Shown: piece after piece, positions 38,347 to 47,488 of the stretch
How the letters are laid out: each line of letters opens with the position of its first letter
How positions within the stretch are numbered: position 1 is the stretch's first letter
Origin: JACKJK01 sp046159835
GTDB lineage: Bacteria; Pseudomonadota; Alphaproteobacteria; Rhizobiales; Tepidamorphaceae
Direction of reading: 5' to 3'
DNA length: 64,000 nt
NCBI RefSeq assembly: GCF_046159835.1
Contig: NZ_JBJXCY010000001.1
Location: forward strand, 372,001-436,000
The notes under the pieces: model-generated
The model's database searches: none
Seen by the model: the letters and a program-made list of their open reading frames with translations, nothing else
What the model was told of the DNA's origin: nothing
Position numbers and translations under genes: made by a program

Positions 38347-40218
38347 ATGAAAAACGCGTCGTTAAACAGCAGGATATTCCGCGAGAAGAACGAGCGGACA
38401 CGGGGCGACGACACGCTCACCGTGGCGCCGTTGTCAGCCGGTGTGGTCATTCGCCGGATGGTGCGCGACCACCTGCTGCCCATGCGCAACTACCTGTTCA
38501 TGTCCTTCGGCGCCATGGCGGGTGTCGCTGCGGCGACGGGTGCGCTGCCCTTCCTGATGCAGCTCACGTCCGACCAGATCGTCGTCGCGAAGAACATGAA
38601 CAGCCTCTATTACCTGCCCGTGCTGGTAATCGTGGTTGTCTGCGTGAAGGCACTTGCCGAGTACGTTTCCGCGATCAGCGAGGAATTTATCGGCCAGCGC
38701 ATTACGGCATCCCTGCGCGAGAAGATGTTCCACGCGCTGATGCATGCCGACCTGTCCTGGATCCAGCGCACCCATACAGGTCGCTTCACTGCGTCCGTGC
38801 TGGGCGATGTCGGCGCAGTCCAGGCGGCAGCCGGTGTCACCATCGTGGGTATCGGCAAGAACCTGCTGAAATGCGTCTTCCTGATCGCCGCCATGTTCTA
38901 CATGGACTGGGTGCTGACCTTTGCCGCGGCCATCGGCCTGCCGTTTGCCTTCCGGCAAATGGGCAAGCAGCGCAAGAAGATGATCCGCTCCTCGACCCGC
39001 GTCTTCCAGGAAAACGGCGACCTGACGTCGTTCATACAGCAGGCGCTGAGCGGCATTCGCGTGGTGAAGGCTTATGGGCGCGAGGACGCCGAGACCAATC
39101 GCGTGCGCGAGGTGATCGACCGCACGGTGGAATTCGCCATGCAGGCGCGCCGCGTCAGCGCGGCCTCCGGCCCCATCACCGAGGCCCTGTCGGGCATCGG
39201 CATCGCGGCGGCCATCTTCTACGGCGGATACCGGGGCATCACCGGCACGATGACGCCGGGCGAGTTCATGGGCTTCATCACCGCCGCCATGCTGCTCTAT
39301 CAACCACTGAAGGCGCTGGCGCAGCTTCAGACCACCTTCCAGGTCGGCGTTGCCGCAGCGTCCCGCGTGTTCGCGGTGATCGACCAGATGGCCGAGATCC
39401 GCGACGGGGACGACGCCGCGCCGCTGAAGGTCAGTGACGGCGCGATCCGCTTCGAGAAGGTCTCCTTCGGCTACAACGCCTCGACGCTGGTGCTGAAGGA
39501 TTTCGACATCGACATTCCGCCCAAGCAGAAGGTGGCGCTTGTAGGTCCCTCGGGCGCGGGCAAGAGCACGGTCCTCAACCTCATCCTGCGCTTCTACCAG
39601 CCATCTGCCGGTGAAATCCTGATCGATGGCGAGAACGTCAACAACGCGACCGTTGCCAGCGTCCGCGCGGCTTCAGCCCTCGTCACCCAGGATCCGTTCC
39701 TCTTCGACGACACCATCGCGGCCAATATCAGCTACGGCACGGACGATGTGACGCGCGAGGGCATCGAGAATGCCGCCCGCATGGCCGCCGCGCACGAGTT
39801 CATCATGGAAATGCCGGAAGGCTACGAGACGCGCGTCGGCGAGTCCGGCAACCGCCTGTCCGGGGGGCAGAAGCAGCGCATTTCCTTCGCCCGCGCCATG
39901 CTGCGCGATGCGCCGATCCTGCTGCTGGACGAACCGACGTCCTCGCTCGACAGCGAGGCGGAATCCAAGCTCCAGTTCGCGCTCGACAACATGGTCGACG
40001 ACCGCACCGTCATCATGATCGCGCATCGCCTCTCCACGGTGAAGAAAGCCGACATCATCTACGTGCTGGAAGACGGCCGCATCGTCGACAGCGGCAAGCA
40101 CGAAGACCTGCTGGCGCGCGGCGGGCTGTATCGCCGTCTCTACGAAAAGCAGTTCGGCGAACTCGAGCCGGTGGAACTCGCAGATGACGAAACCGCCACT
40201 CGCCTCGCGGGCGAGTAG
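38347..40218 (+). CDS. msbA: ABC transporter, MsbA-like lipid A/lipopolysaccharide flippase
   Basis: A half-size ABC exporter of 623 residues with six transmembrane segments in the first about 340 residues and an ATPase domain after that. It has Walker A GPSGAGKST, signature LSGGQKQRISFARAML and Walker B ILLLDEPTSSLD followed by H-loop IAHRLSTVKKAD. It is followed by an acyltransferase, waaA and lpxK, so it most likely flips lipid A-core across the inner membrane. The ATG at 38347 is the natural start. Confidence 0.9.
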   Translation: MKNASLNSRIFREKNERTRGDDTLTVAPLSAGVVIRRMVRDHLLPMRNYLFMSFGAMAGVAAATGALPFLMQLTSDQIVVAKNMNSLYYLPVLVIVVVCVKALAEYVSAISEEFIGQRITASLREKMFHALMHADLSWIQRTHTGRFTASVLGDVGAVQAAAGVTIVGIGKNLLKCVFLIAAMFYMDWVLTFAAAIGLPFAFRQMGKQRKKMIRSSTRVFQENGDLTSFIQQALSGIRVVKAYGREDAETNRVREVIDRTVEFAMQARRVSAASGPITEALSGIGIAAAIFYGGYRGITGTMTPGEFMGFITAAMLLYQPLKALAQLQTTFQVGVAAASRVFAVIDQMAEIRDGDDAAPLKVSDGAIRFEKVSFGYNASTLVLKDFDIDIPPKQKVALVGPSGAGKSTVLNLILRFYQPSAGEILIDGENVNNATVASVRAASALVTQDPFLFDDTIAANISYGTDDVTREGIENAARMAAAHEFIMEMPEGYETRVGESGNRLSGGQKQRISFARAMLRDAPILLLDEPTSSLDSEAESKLQFALDNMVDDRTVIMIAHRLSTVKKADIIYVLEDGRIVDSGKHEDLLARGGLYRRLYEKQFGELEPVELADDETATRLAGE

Positions 40219-40223
40219 GCGCC

Positions 40224-40922
40224 ATGGCCGGAATGCTCAAGAAGCTGGGCCGCTCGGCGGCCTTCCAGAACTTGGCGGGCAGTGCCGTCGCCAACTACCT
40301 GCGCCTCGTCCATGTCACCAGTCGCTACGTGATCGACCCGCCGGACCTCTATGACAACATGGTCGACGAGGTGCCGTTCATCTTCGCCATGTGGCACGGC
40401 GAACATTTCATGGCCCCCTTCGTGCGCCGGCTGGACTACAAGGTGGACGCGCTGATTTCGCGCCACCGCGACGGAGAGATCAACGCCATCGCCGCCCACA
40501 AGCTCGGCATCGGCACGGTGCGCGGTTCCGGCTCGCACGACCGCTCGATCCACCGCAAGGGCGGCGTGCCGGCGTTTCGTGAGATGCTGACGCGTCTGGA
40601 GCAGGGAACCATCATCGCCCTGACCGCCGACGTACCGAAGGTCAGCCGCGTCGCGGGACCTGGCATCGTGCGGCTGGCAAGCCATTCCGGGCGGCCGATC
40701 ATTCCCGTCGCGATTACGACGAGCCGCCATCGCCACCTCAGCAACTGGGACAGATCGGTCATCAACCTGCCGTTCAGCCGCATCGCGATTGCCGGTCGCC
40801 CGGCCATCCACGTGCCGAAGAACTGCGACGACGAGACGCTCGAGGAAAAGCGGCAGCTCGTCGAACTCGAACTGAACGCGGCGACGGAACGCGCCTACCA
40901 ACTGGCCGCAGGTGAGGCATGA
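40224..40922 (+). CDS. Lysophospholipid acyltransferase family protein (DUF374)
   Basis: A 232-residue protein of the DUF374 family, usually beside waaA and lpxK in alphaproteobacteria. FIFAMWHGEHFMAPF and RGSGSHDRSIHRKGG contain His residues in a PlsC-like acyltransferase arrangement, and TADVPKVSR/GIVRLASHSGRPIIPVA are conserved. It has an N-terminal segment without a strong transmembrane helix. The predicted role is modification of lipid A or a related glycolipid; the acyl acceptor is unknown. It starts 5 bases after msbA and overlaps waaA by 4 bases. Confidence 0.84.
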   Translation: MAGMLKKLGRSAAFQNLAGSAVANYLRLVHVTSRYVIDPPDLYDNMVDEVPFIFAMWHGEHFMAPFVRRLDYKVDALISRHRDGEINAIAAHKLGIGTVRGSGSHDRSIHRKGGVPAFREMLTRLEQGTIIALTADVPKVSRVAGPGIVRLASHSGRPIIPVAITTSRHRHLSNWDRSVINLPFSRIAIAGRPAIHVPKNCDDETLEEKRQLVELELNAATERAYQLAAGEA

Positions 40923-42253
40923 GCAAGAAGCGCCGCAGGCCATCGGGAAAGCTGCTCGGGCTCTATCGCCTGCTGACGCGCATCCTGACCCCGCTGGCCG
41001 GGCTGATCGTCACCTGGCGCACCAAGCGCGGCAAGGAAGATCCCTCCCGGCGAGGTGAGCGCTTCGGCATGGCGGGGGTCTCGCGGCCCAAGGGTCCGCT
41101 CCTGTGGGCCCATGCGGCGAGCGTCGGTGAATCAGTCTCCATGCTGCCGCTGATCCGCAGGCTGCATGACACGTTCCCCGATCTGAACATTCTGGTGACG
41201 ACGACCACGGTGACCTCGGCACGCATCGTGGAGCGCAGTCTTCCCGCCCGCGCCATCCACCAGTATGTGCCCATCGACATGCCGGTCTTCGTCAACCGGT
41301 TCCTGTCACACTGGCGGCCGCAGCTGGTGTTCTTCGCCGAATCCGAACTCTGGCCGAACATGCTGACGACGGCAGCCCGCGCCGGTGCGCACATGGCGCT
41401 GGTGAATGCCCGCATGTCACCGCGTTCGTTCTCGCGCTGGCAGCGCTTCCCCAATTCCATCGGCGCGCTTCTCTCCTGCTTCCGCGTGGTGCTGGCGCAG
41501 TCGGCGGGCGATGCGGACCGGCTGCGCGAACTTGGCGCGCGCAACGTCATCCAGTCCGGCAACATCAAGTTCGATGTGCCCGCGCCGCCGGCAGACCCGT
41601 CCGAACTCGCGATGTTCCGGGCAGCCTTTGCTGCGCGCCCGCGCTGGGCGGCGATCAGTACCCATCCCGGTGAAGAGGAAATCGTCGAGGAAGCGCACAA
41701 GGAACTCAGTGCGCGCCGCCAGCGCCTTGTCACGATCATCGCGCCGCGCCATCCCGAACGCGGGCCGGAGATCGCCAACATGCTGACCGCGCGTGGCCAC
41801 TCGGTCCAGCTGCGCTCCAAGGAACCGCAGCCGCGCCGCGACGCCACGTTCTACATCTTCGATACCATCGGCGAACTGGGTCTGGTGTTTCGCACGGTGC
41901 CGGCCTGCTTCATGGGCGGCTCCATGGTGCGCCACGGAGGGCAGAACCCCATCGAGCCAACCAAGCTCGGCTGTGCTGTCGTGCACGGCCCGCACGTGGG
42001 CAACTTCAACGAGGTCTACGGCGCGCTCGACATGGGCGGCGGCGCGGAAACCGTCACCGGTGCGATCCAGCTAGCGCAGGCCATGGGCCAGTTGATCGAC
42101 AATCGCCAGAAGGCACAGCTGCGCGCCAATGCCGCGCAAACGGCGCTGGCGCCTTATTCCGGCGCGCTGGACGCAACCTTCAAGGCCATCGGCCCGATGC
42201 TGCGTGCAGTCCTTGCGCCGAAAGGCGAGCAACCGCCGCAGCAACAGGGGTAG
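40919..42253 (+). CDS. waaA: 3-deoxy-D-manno-octulosonic acid (Kdo) transferase
   Basis: Transfers Kdo from CMP-Kdo to lipid IVA, completing the inner core of lipopolysaccharide. The 444-residue GT30 enzyme has an N-terminal membrane segment, the conserved AHAASVGESVSMLPLI (with the catalytic Glu) and AESELWPNM, and in the C-terminal half HPGEEEI, APRHPERG and GGQNPIEP. It overlaps the acyltransferase gene by 4 bases (ATGA) and precedes lpxK by 5 bases. Confidence 0.95.
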   Translation: MSKKRRRPSGKLLGLYRLLTRILTPLAGLIVTWRTKRGKEDPSRRGERFGMAGVSRPKGPLLWAHAASVGESVSMLPLIRRLHDTFPDLNILVTTTTVTSARIVERSLPARAIHQYVPIDMPVFVNRFLSHWRPQLVFFAESELWPNMLTTAARAGAHMALVNARMSPRSFSRWQRFPNSIGALLSCFRVVLAQSAGDADRLRELGARNVIQSGNIKFDVPAPPADPSELAMFRAAFAARPRWAAISTHPGEEEIVEEAHKELSARRQRLVTIIAPRHPERGPEIANMLTARGHSVQLRSKEPQPRRDATFYIFDTIGELGLVFRTVPACFMGGSMVRHGGQNPIEPTKLGCAVVHGPHVGNFNEVYGALDMGGGAETVTGAIQLAQAMGQLIDNRQKAQLRANAAQTALAPYSGALDATFKAIGPMLRAVLAPKGEQPPQQQG

Positions 42254-42258
42254 CGCGC

Positions 42259-43305
42259 GTGCAGCCACCGGCATTCTGGAACCTGAAGAAGCCGAACCTG
42301 GCCGCACACATGCTCTCGCCGCTGGGCCTGCTCTATGGCTGGGCCGGTGAGCTTCGTCACCTCGTTACAATTCCGCAGCGCCCGCTGGTGCCGGTCCTGT
42401 GCGTCGGCAATCTCACGCTGGGCGGCGCCGGCAAGACGCCTGTGGCGATTGAGATTGCCCGCAGGCTGAAGAGCGACGGATGCACGCCGGGCTTCCTGTC
42501 GCGCGGTTACGGCGCGCGCATCGTCAAGCCGGTGATGGTCGACCCGAAAGGTGCGTCTGCCAGCTTTGGCGACGAACCGTTGCTGCTCGCGCGTCACGCA
42601 AAAACGGTCTGTTCGCCGGACCGGCCTGCCGGTGCGCAGGCGCTCATCGATGCCGGCTGCGACGTGGTCGTGATGGATGACGGCTTCCAGAACCCGACGC
42701 TTGCCAAGGACCTCTCCATCGTCGTGGTCGATGCCCGCGCAGGGCTCGGCAATGGCCTTGTTTTCCCCGCCGGTCCCTTGCGCGCCGACCTGTCCCGCCA
42801 GCTTGGCCGGGCAGGCGGCATGATCGTCATTGGTGAGGCGAAAGACGCCGATCCCCACCTGCGCATGGGGGAGCGGCGCGGACTGGTGGCCATGCGCGGG
42901 CATATCCAGGCCGAGCCTCACGCCGTCGCCAACCTGCGCGGCAAACGGTTGGTGGCATTCGCTGGCATCGGCCTGCCGGAGAAGTTCTTCGCGACATTAA
43001 GCGGGCTGGAACTGGACGTCGTCGAGACGCGCGTCTTCCCCGACCACCACGTCTACAGCCTTCGCGATGCGGAAGACCTGCTGGCGCTGGCTGACAAGCG
43101 CGATGCGGTCCTCGTCACGACTGAGAAGGACGCGATCCGCTTTCAGGCGAGCGAGGAGCCGGTCATCGCGCGCCTTGCCGCGCAGACGCAGGTTCTCCCG
43201 ATCACGGTCGGGTTCGACCGGACCGGAGCGCACAATCTCGACAAGTTGCTGAAATCGCTTCGCGCGAACTTCGCTCCGAAGGAGGAGACCGCGCCGCAGG
43301 CCTGA
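42259..43305 (+). CDS. lpxK: Tetraacyldisaccharide 4'-kinase
   Basis: Phosphorylates the 4'-position of tetraacyldisaccharide-1-phosphate to make lipid IVA. The 348-residue protein has the P-loop GNLTLGGAGKTPVAIE and the DDGFQNPTL motif of the LpxK family near residues 54-145. The start is GTG 42259, 5 bases after waaA, in the last position of the plus-strand cluster. It converges on DUF2093. Confidence 0.94.
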   Translation: MQPPAFWNLKKPNLAAHMLSPLGLLYGWAGELRHLVTIPQRPLVPVLCVGNLTLGGAGKTPVAIEIARRLKSDGCTPGFLSRGYGARIVKPVMVDPKGASASFGDEPLLLARHAKTVCSPDRPAGAQALIDAGCDVVVMDDGFQNPTLAKDLSIVVVDARAGLGNGLVFPAGPLRADLSRQLGRAGGMIVIGEAKDADPHLRMGERRGLVAMRGHIQAEPHAVANLRGKRLVAFAGIGLPEKFFATLSGLELDVVETRVFPDHHVYSLRDAEDLLALADKRDAVLVTTEKDAIRFQASEEPVIARLAAQTQVLPITVGFDRTGAHNLDKLLKSLRANFAPKEETAPQA

Positions 43306-43318
43306 AGCCGCAAGGCCG

Positions 43319-43537
43319 TCAGTTGCCGCGAACGGACTTCTCGCGCTCGCTGGCAGCCTTGGCATCGACATAGGCTTCCTGCCGCTCGCCGCTCCAGTAG
43401 CGAAGTTCATCGAGCGGGATGGCCATGCCGGTCACCGCACAACGCACGAACTCACCGGATTTCAGCACCTGGTAGTCGCTGTCGGTGTAACGGAGCTGGG
43501 CTTCGCTTCCCGGCTTCGGGTTTTCCATGCGGTTCAC
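43319..43537 (-). CDS. DUF2093 family small protein
   Basis: A 72-residue protein with the DUF2093 pattern (SEAQLRYTDSDYQVLKSGEFVRCAVTG, LDELRYWSGERQE), a small alphaproteobacterial family of unknown function typically found between lpxK and xseA. GTG 43537 has AGAGGA seven bases upstream; the ATG three codons later is an alternative. It is 13 bases from the convergent lpxK. Confidence 0.86.
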   Translation of the reverse strand: MNRMENPKPGSEAQLRYTDSDYQVLKSGEFVRCAVTGMAIPLDELRYWSGERQEAYVDAKAASEREKSVRGN

Positions 43538-43605
43538 GCGTGTGTCCTCTTGGCCATTGCGGCGCGATCTTAAACGTCACGCCGTTGCATTGCCAGTTTC
43601 CAAAA

Positions 43606-45183
43606 TCAGTCGAACAGGCTGCCTTGTCCGCCGCGTGGCGGCACCGCACGGCTCGCAGGCTTCGGCCTGGCCTTGGGCGTCGGCGGCGTGTCTGTGGTGC
43701 CAGCGACGTCCGCCGTGACCGATCCATCCGCGAATTCGATGGCGATGCGCCTGGCCTTAGCGGCGGCGTCCGCACCGCGTACGAGGTCGCCGTTCAGGTC
43801 GCGCACCAGCGCGAACCCGCGCTCCAGAGTGGCCCGGTGGCTCAGCGTCGCGAGCAGGCTCGACACCTGGTCGAGGCGCGCACGCCGCACCTCGTCCTCG
43901 CGCCGTGCTGCGCGCGCAAACCGGCCCGTCGCGTTGTTCAGCCGTTCGCTGCCGCGCTCGATCCCGCGTCGCACGCTGACGGGCGAAAGCCGCGTAGCGC
44001 AGGCGGTGAAGCCCTGCCGCTGCTGACGCAGGTAGACGCTCTGGGCGCGCGCGAACTGGGCCGACACTTCCGCGAAATGGCGCGTCGGCAGTTGCGTGAT
44101 GCGGTCGAGCCGCGGCATGGCGCGCGACAGTGCCGTGACCGCCTGCATCCGCTCGCGCAGCAATCGCCGGGTCGCGGCAGGAAGCTGCGTGCTTGCGGTA
44201 TCGAGCCGCTGGCGGGGAATGGCGAGCAGGTCTTCAAGCTTCGGCAATCCGCGCGCAAGGCCGAGCACGTTGGCGCGCCGCTGTTCCAGCATCTGTACCG
44301 AACACCGCCGCAACCGCGCCGCGCGGTCGTCGATATTGGCAAGAAGCTCCGCGCGCACCGGCACCGCCATTTCGGCTGCCGCCGTCGGCGTCGGCGCGCG
44401 CCGGTCGGACGCGAAGTCGATCAGCGTGGTGTCCGTCTCGTGGCCGACCGCCGAGATGAGCGGTATGGCACTGCCTGCGGCTGCGCGCACCACCACTTCC
44501 TCGTTGAAGGCCCACAGGTCCTCAAGGCTGCCGCCGCCACGCGCGACGATGAGGATGTCGGGCCGCAACCGCTCGCCCGCGCCGTCGGTCTCGGCAAGCG
44601 CGTTCATGCCGGCGATGCCACGCGCGACCTCTTCCGCCGCACCTTCGCCCTGCACCCGCACCGGCCAGACCAGCACCCGAACCGGGAAGCGGTCCGCGAT
44701 GCGGTGGAGGATGTCGCGGATGACCGCGCCTGTCGGCGACGTGACGACGCCGATCACGCGCGGCAGGTAGGGCAGGGCGCGCTTGCGCTCGGCATCGAAC
44801 AGCCCTTCCGCGGCAAGTTTCTTGCGGCGCTCCTCAAGCTGCGCCAGCAGCGCACCAACACCGGCCGGCTCAATGGAATCGATGACGATCTGGTATCCGG
44901 ATTTCGCCGGGTAGGTGGTCACCTTGCCCGTGGCGATGACCTCCAGCCCTTCTTCCAGCCAGCGCTCCATCTTGCGGTAGCTGCCGCGCCACACGATGGC
45001 GTCGATCTTGGAATTCTGGTCCTTCAGCGAGAAGTAGCAGTGGCCGGAAGAATGCGGCCCGCGAAAGCCGGAAATCTCCCCCCGCAGCCGCACGTGGCCG
45101 AAGGTGTCCTCCATCGTGCGCTTGATCGCCTGCGAAATCTCCGAAACGGAGAATTCGGGCAGGTTGCTGATGGGTGCGGGCAC
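43606..45183 (-). CDS. xseA: Exodeoxyribonuclease VII large subunit
   Basis: Large subunit of the nuclease that degrades single-stranded DNA in both directions. The 525-residue protein has an N-terminal OB-fold (VSEISQAIKRTMEDTFGHVRLRGE) and the exonuclease domain with RGGGSLEDLWAFNEE and SAVGHETD, followed by a long coiled, Arg/Ala-rich segment. The small subunit xseB is not in this window. A C-terminal Pro/Lys-rich tail follows. It is divergent from purD with a 113-base gap. Confidence 0.95.
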   Translation of the reverse strand: MPAPISNLPEFSVSEISQAIKRTMEDTFGHVRLRGEISGFRGPHSSGHCYFSLKDQNSKIDAIVWRGSYRKMERWLEEGLEVIATGKVTTYPAKSGYQIVIDSIEPAGVGALLAQLEERRKKLAAEGLFDAERKRALPYLPRVIGVVTSPTGAVIRDILHRIADRFPVRVLVWPVRVQGEGAAEEVARGIAGMNALAETDGAGERLRPDILIVARGGGSLEDLWAFNEEVVVRAAAGSAIPLISAVGHETDTTLIDFASDRRAPTPTAAAEMAVPVRAELLANIDDRAARLRRCSVQMLEQRRANVLGLARGLPKLEDLLAIPRQRLDTASTQLPAATRRLLRERMQAVTALSRAMPRLDRITQLPTRHFAEVSAQFARAQSVYLRQQRQGFTACATRLSPVSVRRGIERGSERLNNATGRFARAARREDEVRRARLDQVSSLLATLSHRATLERGFALVRDLNGDLVRGADAAAKARRIAIEFADGSVTADVAGTTDTPPTPKARPKPASRAVPPRGGQGSLFD

Positions 45184-45296
45184 GGCGAGTCCTCAAATCC
45201 TGGTTGAATCGGTTGCGATTGGTGACCGAATCCCGGTTTCGATGCTACATGACCTGCCAGAGATCGCACGGACAAGTCAGCAGGAGCAAATCGCAT

Positions 45297-46571
45297 ATGG
45301 CAGCCATCGATGTGTTGTTGATCGGGGGCGGCGGGCGTGAGCACGCGCTGGCCTGGGCGATTGCCAAAAGCCCTATGCTGGGCAAGCTGTTCTGTGCGCC
45401 GGGCAACGCGGGAATTGCAGCCGTTGCCGAGTGCGTGACGGTCGACGTGAGCGACCACGCATCGGTCGAGAATTTCTGCAAGATGATGAGCATCGGCCTC
45501 GTCGTGGTCGGCCCGGAGGCTCCGCTTGTTGCGGGCCTTGCGGATGACCTGCGTGCGGCCGGTATCCCGGTGTTCGGCCCCTCGAGGGAAGCCGCCCAGC
45601 TTGAAGGCTCCAAGGCCTTCACCAAGAGCCTGTGTGATCGCCACAACATCCCCACCGCCCGCTACCGTCACTTCAACGATATCAGCGATGCGCGCGCCTG
45701 GGTCGAGCAGGAAGGCGCCCCCATCGTCATCAAGGCGGACGGGCTGGCCGCCGGCAAGGGCGTGACGGTCGCGACCACCGTGGGCGAGGCGCTGACCGCG
45801 CTGGACGACTGCATGGCCGGTGGCGGCGAGGTCGTCATCGAGGAATGTCTCGTCGGCGAGGAGGCAAGTTTCTTCGTGCTCAGCGACGGGACGTCGATCC
45901 TGCCGCTTGCCACCGCGCAGGACCACAAGCGCGCGTTCGATGGCGATGAAGGCCCAAACACCGGCGGAATGGGGGCCTATTCGCCGGCCCCGGTCATGAC
46001 GCCGGACCTCGTGAATAAAGCGATTCAACGCATCGTCGAGCCGACCGTGAAGGGCATGGCGGCGGAAGGCATGCCGTTTGCCGGCGTGCTGTATGCCGGG
46101 CTGATCCTCTCCGACGAAGGCCCGAAGCTGATCGAGTACAACATCCGCTTTGGCGACCCGGAATGCCAGGTGCTGATGGCGCGGCTCGACAGCGACCTGC
46201 TGGAGATCCTGCTTGCCGTGGCCAAGGGCGAACTCGACGGCGTGACGGCGAACTGGCGCGACGATACGGCGCTCACCGTCGTCATGGCCGCGAACGGCTA
46301 TCCCGGTTCCTACGAGAAGGGTTCGAAGATCGAAGGCGTCGAGGCGATCGACGAGGACGAGGCCATTGTCTTCCACGCCGGCACCGCGCGAAACGGGGAG
46401 GATCTCGTTGCCACCGGCGGGCGCGTGCTCTGCGTCACCGGGCTTGGCAAGGACGTGACCGAGGCCGCCGCGAAGGCCTATGCTGGGGTCGGGAAAATCC
46501 ACTGGCCGGGCGGCTTCAACCGCACCGATATCGGCTGGCGCGAAATCGAACGCGAGAAGAGCAAGCGTTGA
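45297..46571 (+). CDS. purD: Phosphoribosylamine--glycine ligase
   Basis: Second step of purine synthesis: forms GAR from 5-phosphoribosylamine, glycine and ATP. The 424-residue ATP-grasp enzyme has the N-terminal LLIGGGGREHALAWA, the ATP-grasp motifs PIVIKADGLAAGKGV and GPNTGGMGAYSPAP, and YNIRFGDPECQVLM near the C-terminus. ATG 45297 has AGGAG ten bases upstream. The open frame starting at 45174 is not homologous. The next gene starts within its stop codon. Confidence 0.96.
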   Translation: MAAIDVLLIGGGGREHALAWAIAKSPMLGKLFCAPGNAGIAAVAECVTVDVSDHASVENFCKMMSIGLVVVGPEAPLVAGLADDLRAAGIPVFGPSREAAQLEGSKAFTKSLCDRHNIPTARYRHFNDISDARAWVEQEGAPIVIKADGLAAGKGVTVATTVGEALTALDDCMAGGGEVVIEECLVGEEASFFVLSDGTSILPLATAQDHKRAFDGDEGPNTGGMGAYSPAPVMTPDLVNKAIQRIVEPTVKGMAAEGMPFAGVLYAGLILSDEGPKLIEYNIRFGDPECQVLMARLDSDLLEILLAVAKGELDGVTANWRDDTALTVVMAANGYPGSYEKGSKIEGVEAIDEDEAIVFHAGTARNGEDLVATGGRVLCVTGLGKDVTEAAAKAYAGVGKIHWPGGFNRTDIGWREIEREKSKR

Positions 46572-47488
46572 GCGAAGAAAACGACGACTTGGCTGACCTG
46601 TTTCCGGGCTTCGACAGCGCTTACGTTGAAACCGGCGAGGCGCGCATCTTCTGCCGCACCGGTGGCGAAGGGCCTCCGCTCGTGCTGCTGCACGGCTACC
46701 CGCAGACCCATGTCTGCTGGCACAGAATCGCACCAAAACTGGCCGAGCATTTCAGCCTCGTGATCCCGGACATGCGCGGCTACGGCTGGAGTTCGCTCCC
46801 CGAGGCTGCCGACGACCATGAAACCATGTCCAAGCGCGCGCTGGCGCGCGATGTCGTCGCACTGATGGAAAAGCTTGGCCACGCGCGGTTTTCCATCGCC
46901 GGTCATGATCGTGGCGGGCGTGTCGCCTACCGGCTGGCGCTGGATCATCCCGGCCGCGTGGAACGCATCGCGCTGCTCGACATCGTGCCGACGCTGGCGC
47001 AGTGGGAGTCGTTCGGTTGGCGGGAATCCATCAAGACCTACCACTGGCCTTTCCTCGCGCAGCCCTATCCGCTGCCTGAAACGCTCATCGTGCCGAGCGC
47101 GGTCGCCTACCTCGACATGACGCTGGCAAGCTGGACCGGAACGAAGTCGCTGGAGGCGTTCGACGCCGCCGCCATGGCGCACTACCGCGCGGGCTATGAT
47201 GTTCCCGAGCGCATCCACGCCATGTGCGAGGATTATCGCGCGGGCGCGACCTACGACATGGCAGCGGACCGCAAGGACCGCGAGCAGGGCAAGCGCATTT
47301 CAGTCCCGCTGCTGGCCATCTGGGGCGAGAGCGGAATTCCTGCTGGCGGCGGCGATGATGCCTTGCTCAACATCTGGCGGCAGTGGGCCGAGGATGTGCG
47401 CGGCCATGCCATCGACAGCGGGCATTTCCTTGCGGAAGAAAACCCGGATGCGACCCTCGATGCATTGATGGAGTTTTTCAGCGCATGA
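46568..47488 (+). CDS. Alpha/beta hydrolase, predicted haloacetate (fluoroacetate) dehalogenase
   Basis: A 306-residue alpha/beta hydrolase. The residues that define fluoroacetate dehalogenase of Rhodopseudomonas are all in register here: nucleophile Asp114 in HDRGGR, Arg115 and Arg118 for the carboxylate, Asp138 in LDIVPT, His159-Trp160 in YHWPFLAQ, Trp189 in LASWT, Tyr223 in EDYRAG and His286 in GHFLAEENP. His, Trp and Tyr form the fluoride pocket. TTG 46568 overlaps the purD stop (TTGA). The next gene overlaps it by 4 bases. It may hydrolyse fluoroacetate or chloroacetate, or an unknown substrate. Confidence 0.86.
   Translation: MSEENDDLADLFPGFDSAYVETGEARIFCRTGGEGPPLVLLHGYPQTHVCWHRIAPKLAEHFSLVIPDMRGYGWSSLPEAADDHETMSKRALARDVVALMEKLGHARFSIAGHDRGGRVAYRLALDHPGRVERIALLDIVPTLAQWESFGWRESIKTYHWPFLAQPYPLPETLIVPSAVAYLDMTLASWTGTKSLEAFDAAAMAHYRAGYDVPERIHAMCEDYRAGATYDMAADRKDREQGKRISVPLLAIWGESGIPAGGGDDALLNIWRQWAEDVRGHAIDSGHFLAEENPDATLDALMEFFSA

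Noticed and set aside
45024..46736. A 570-residue minus-strand frame antisense to purD
   Set aside because: purD is clearly coded on the plus strand, and the frame spans the divergent start region.
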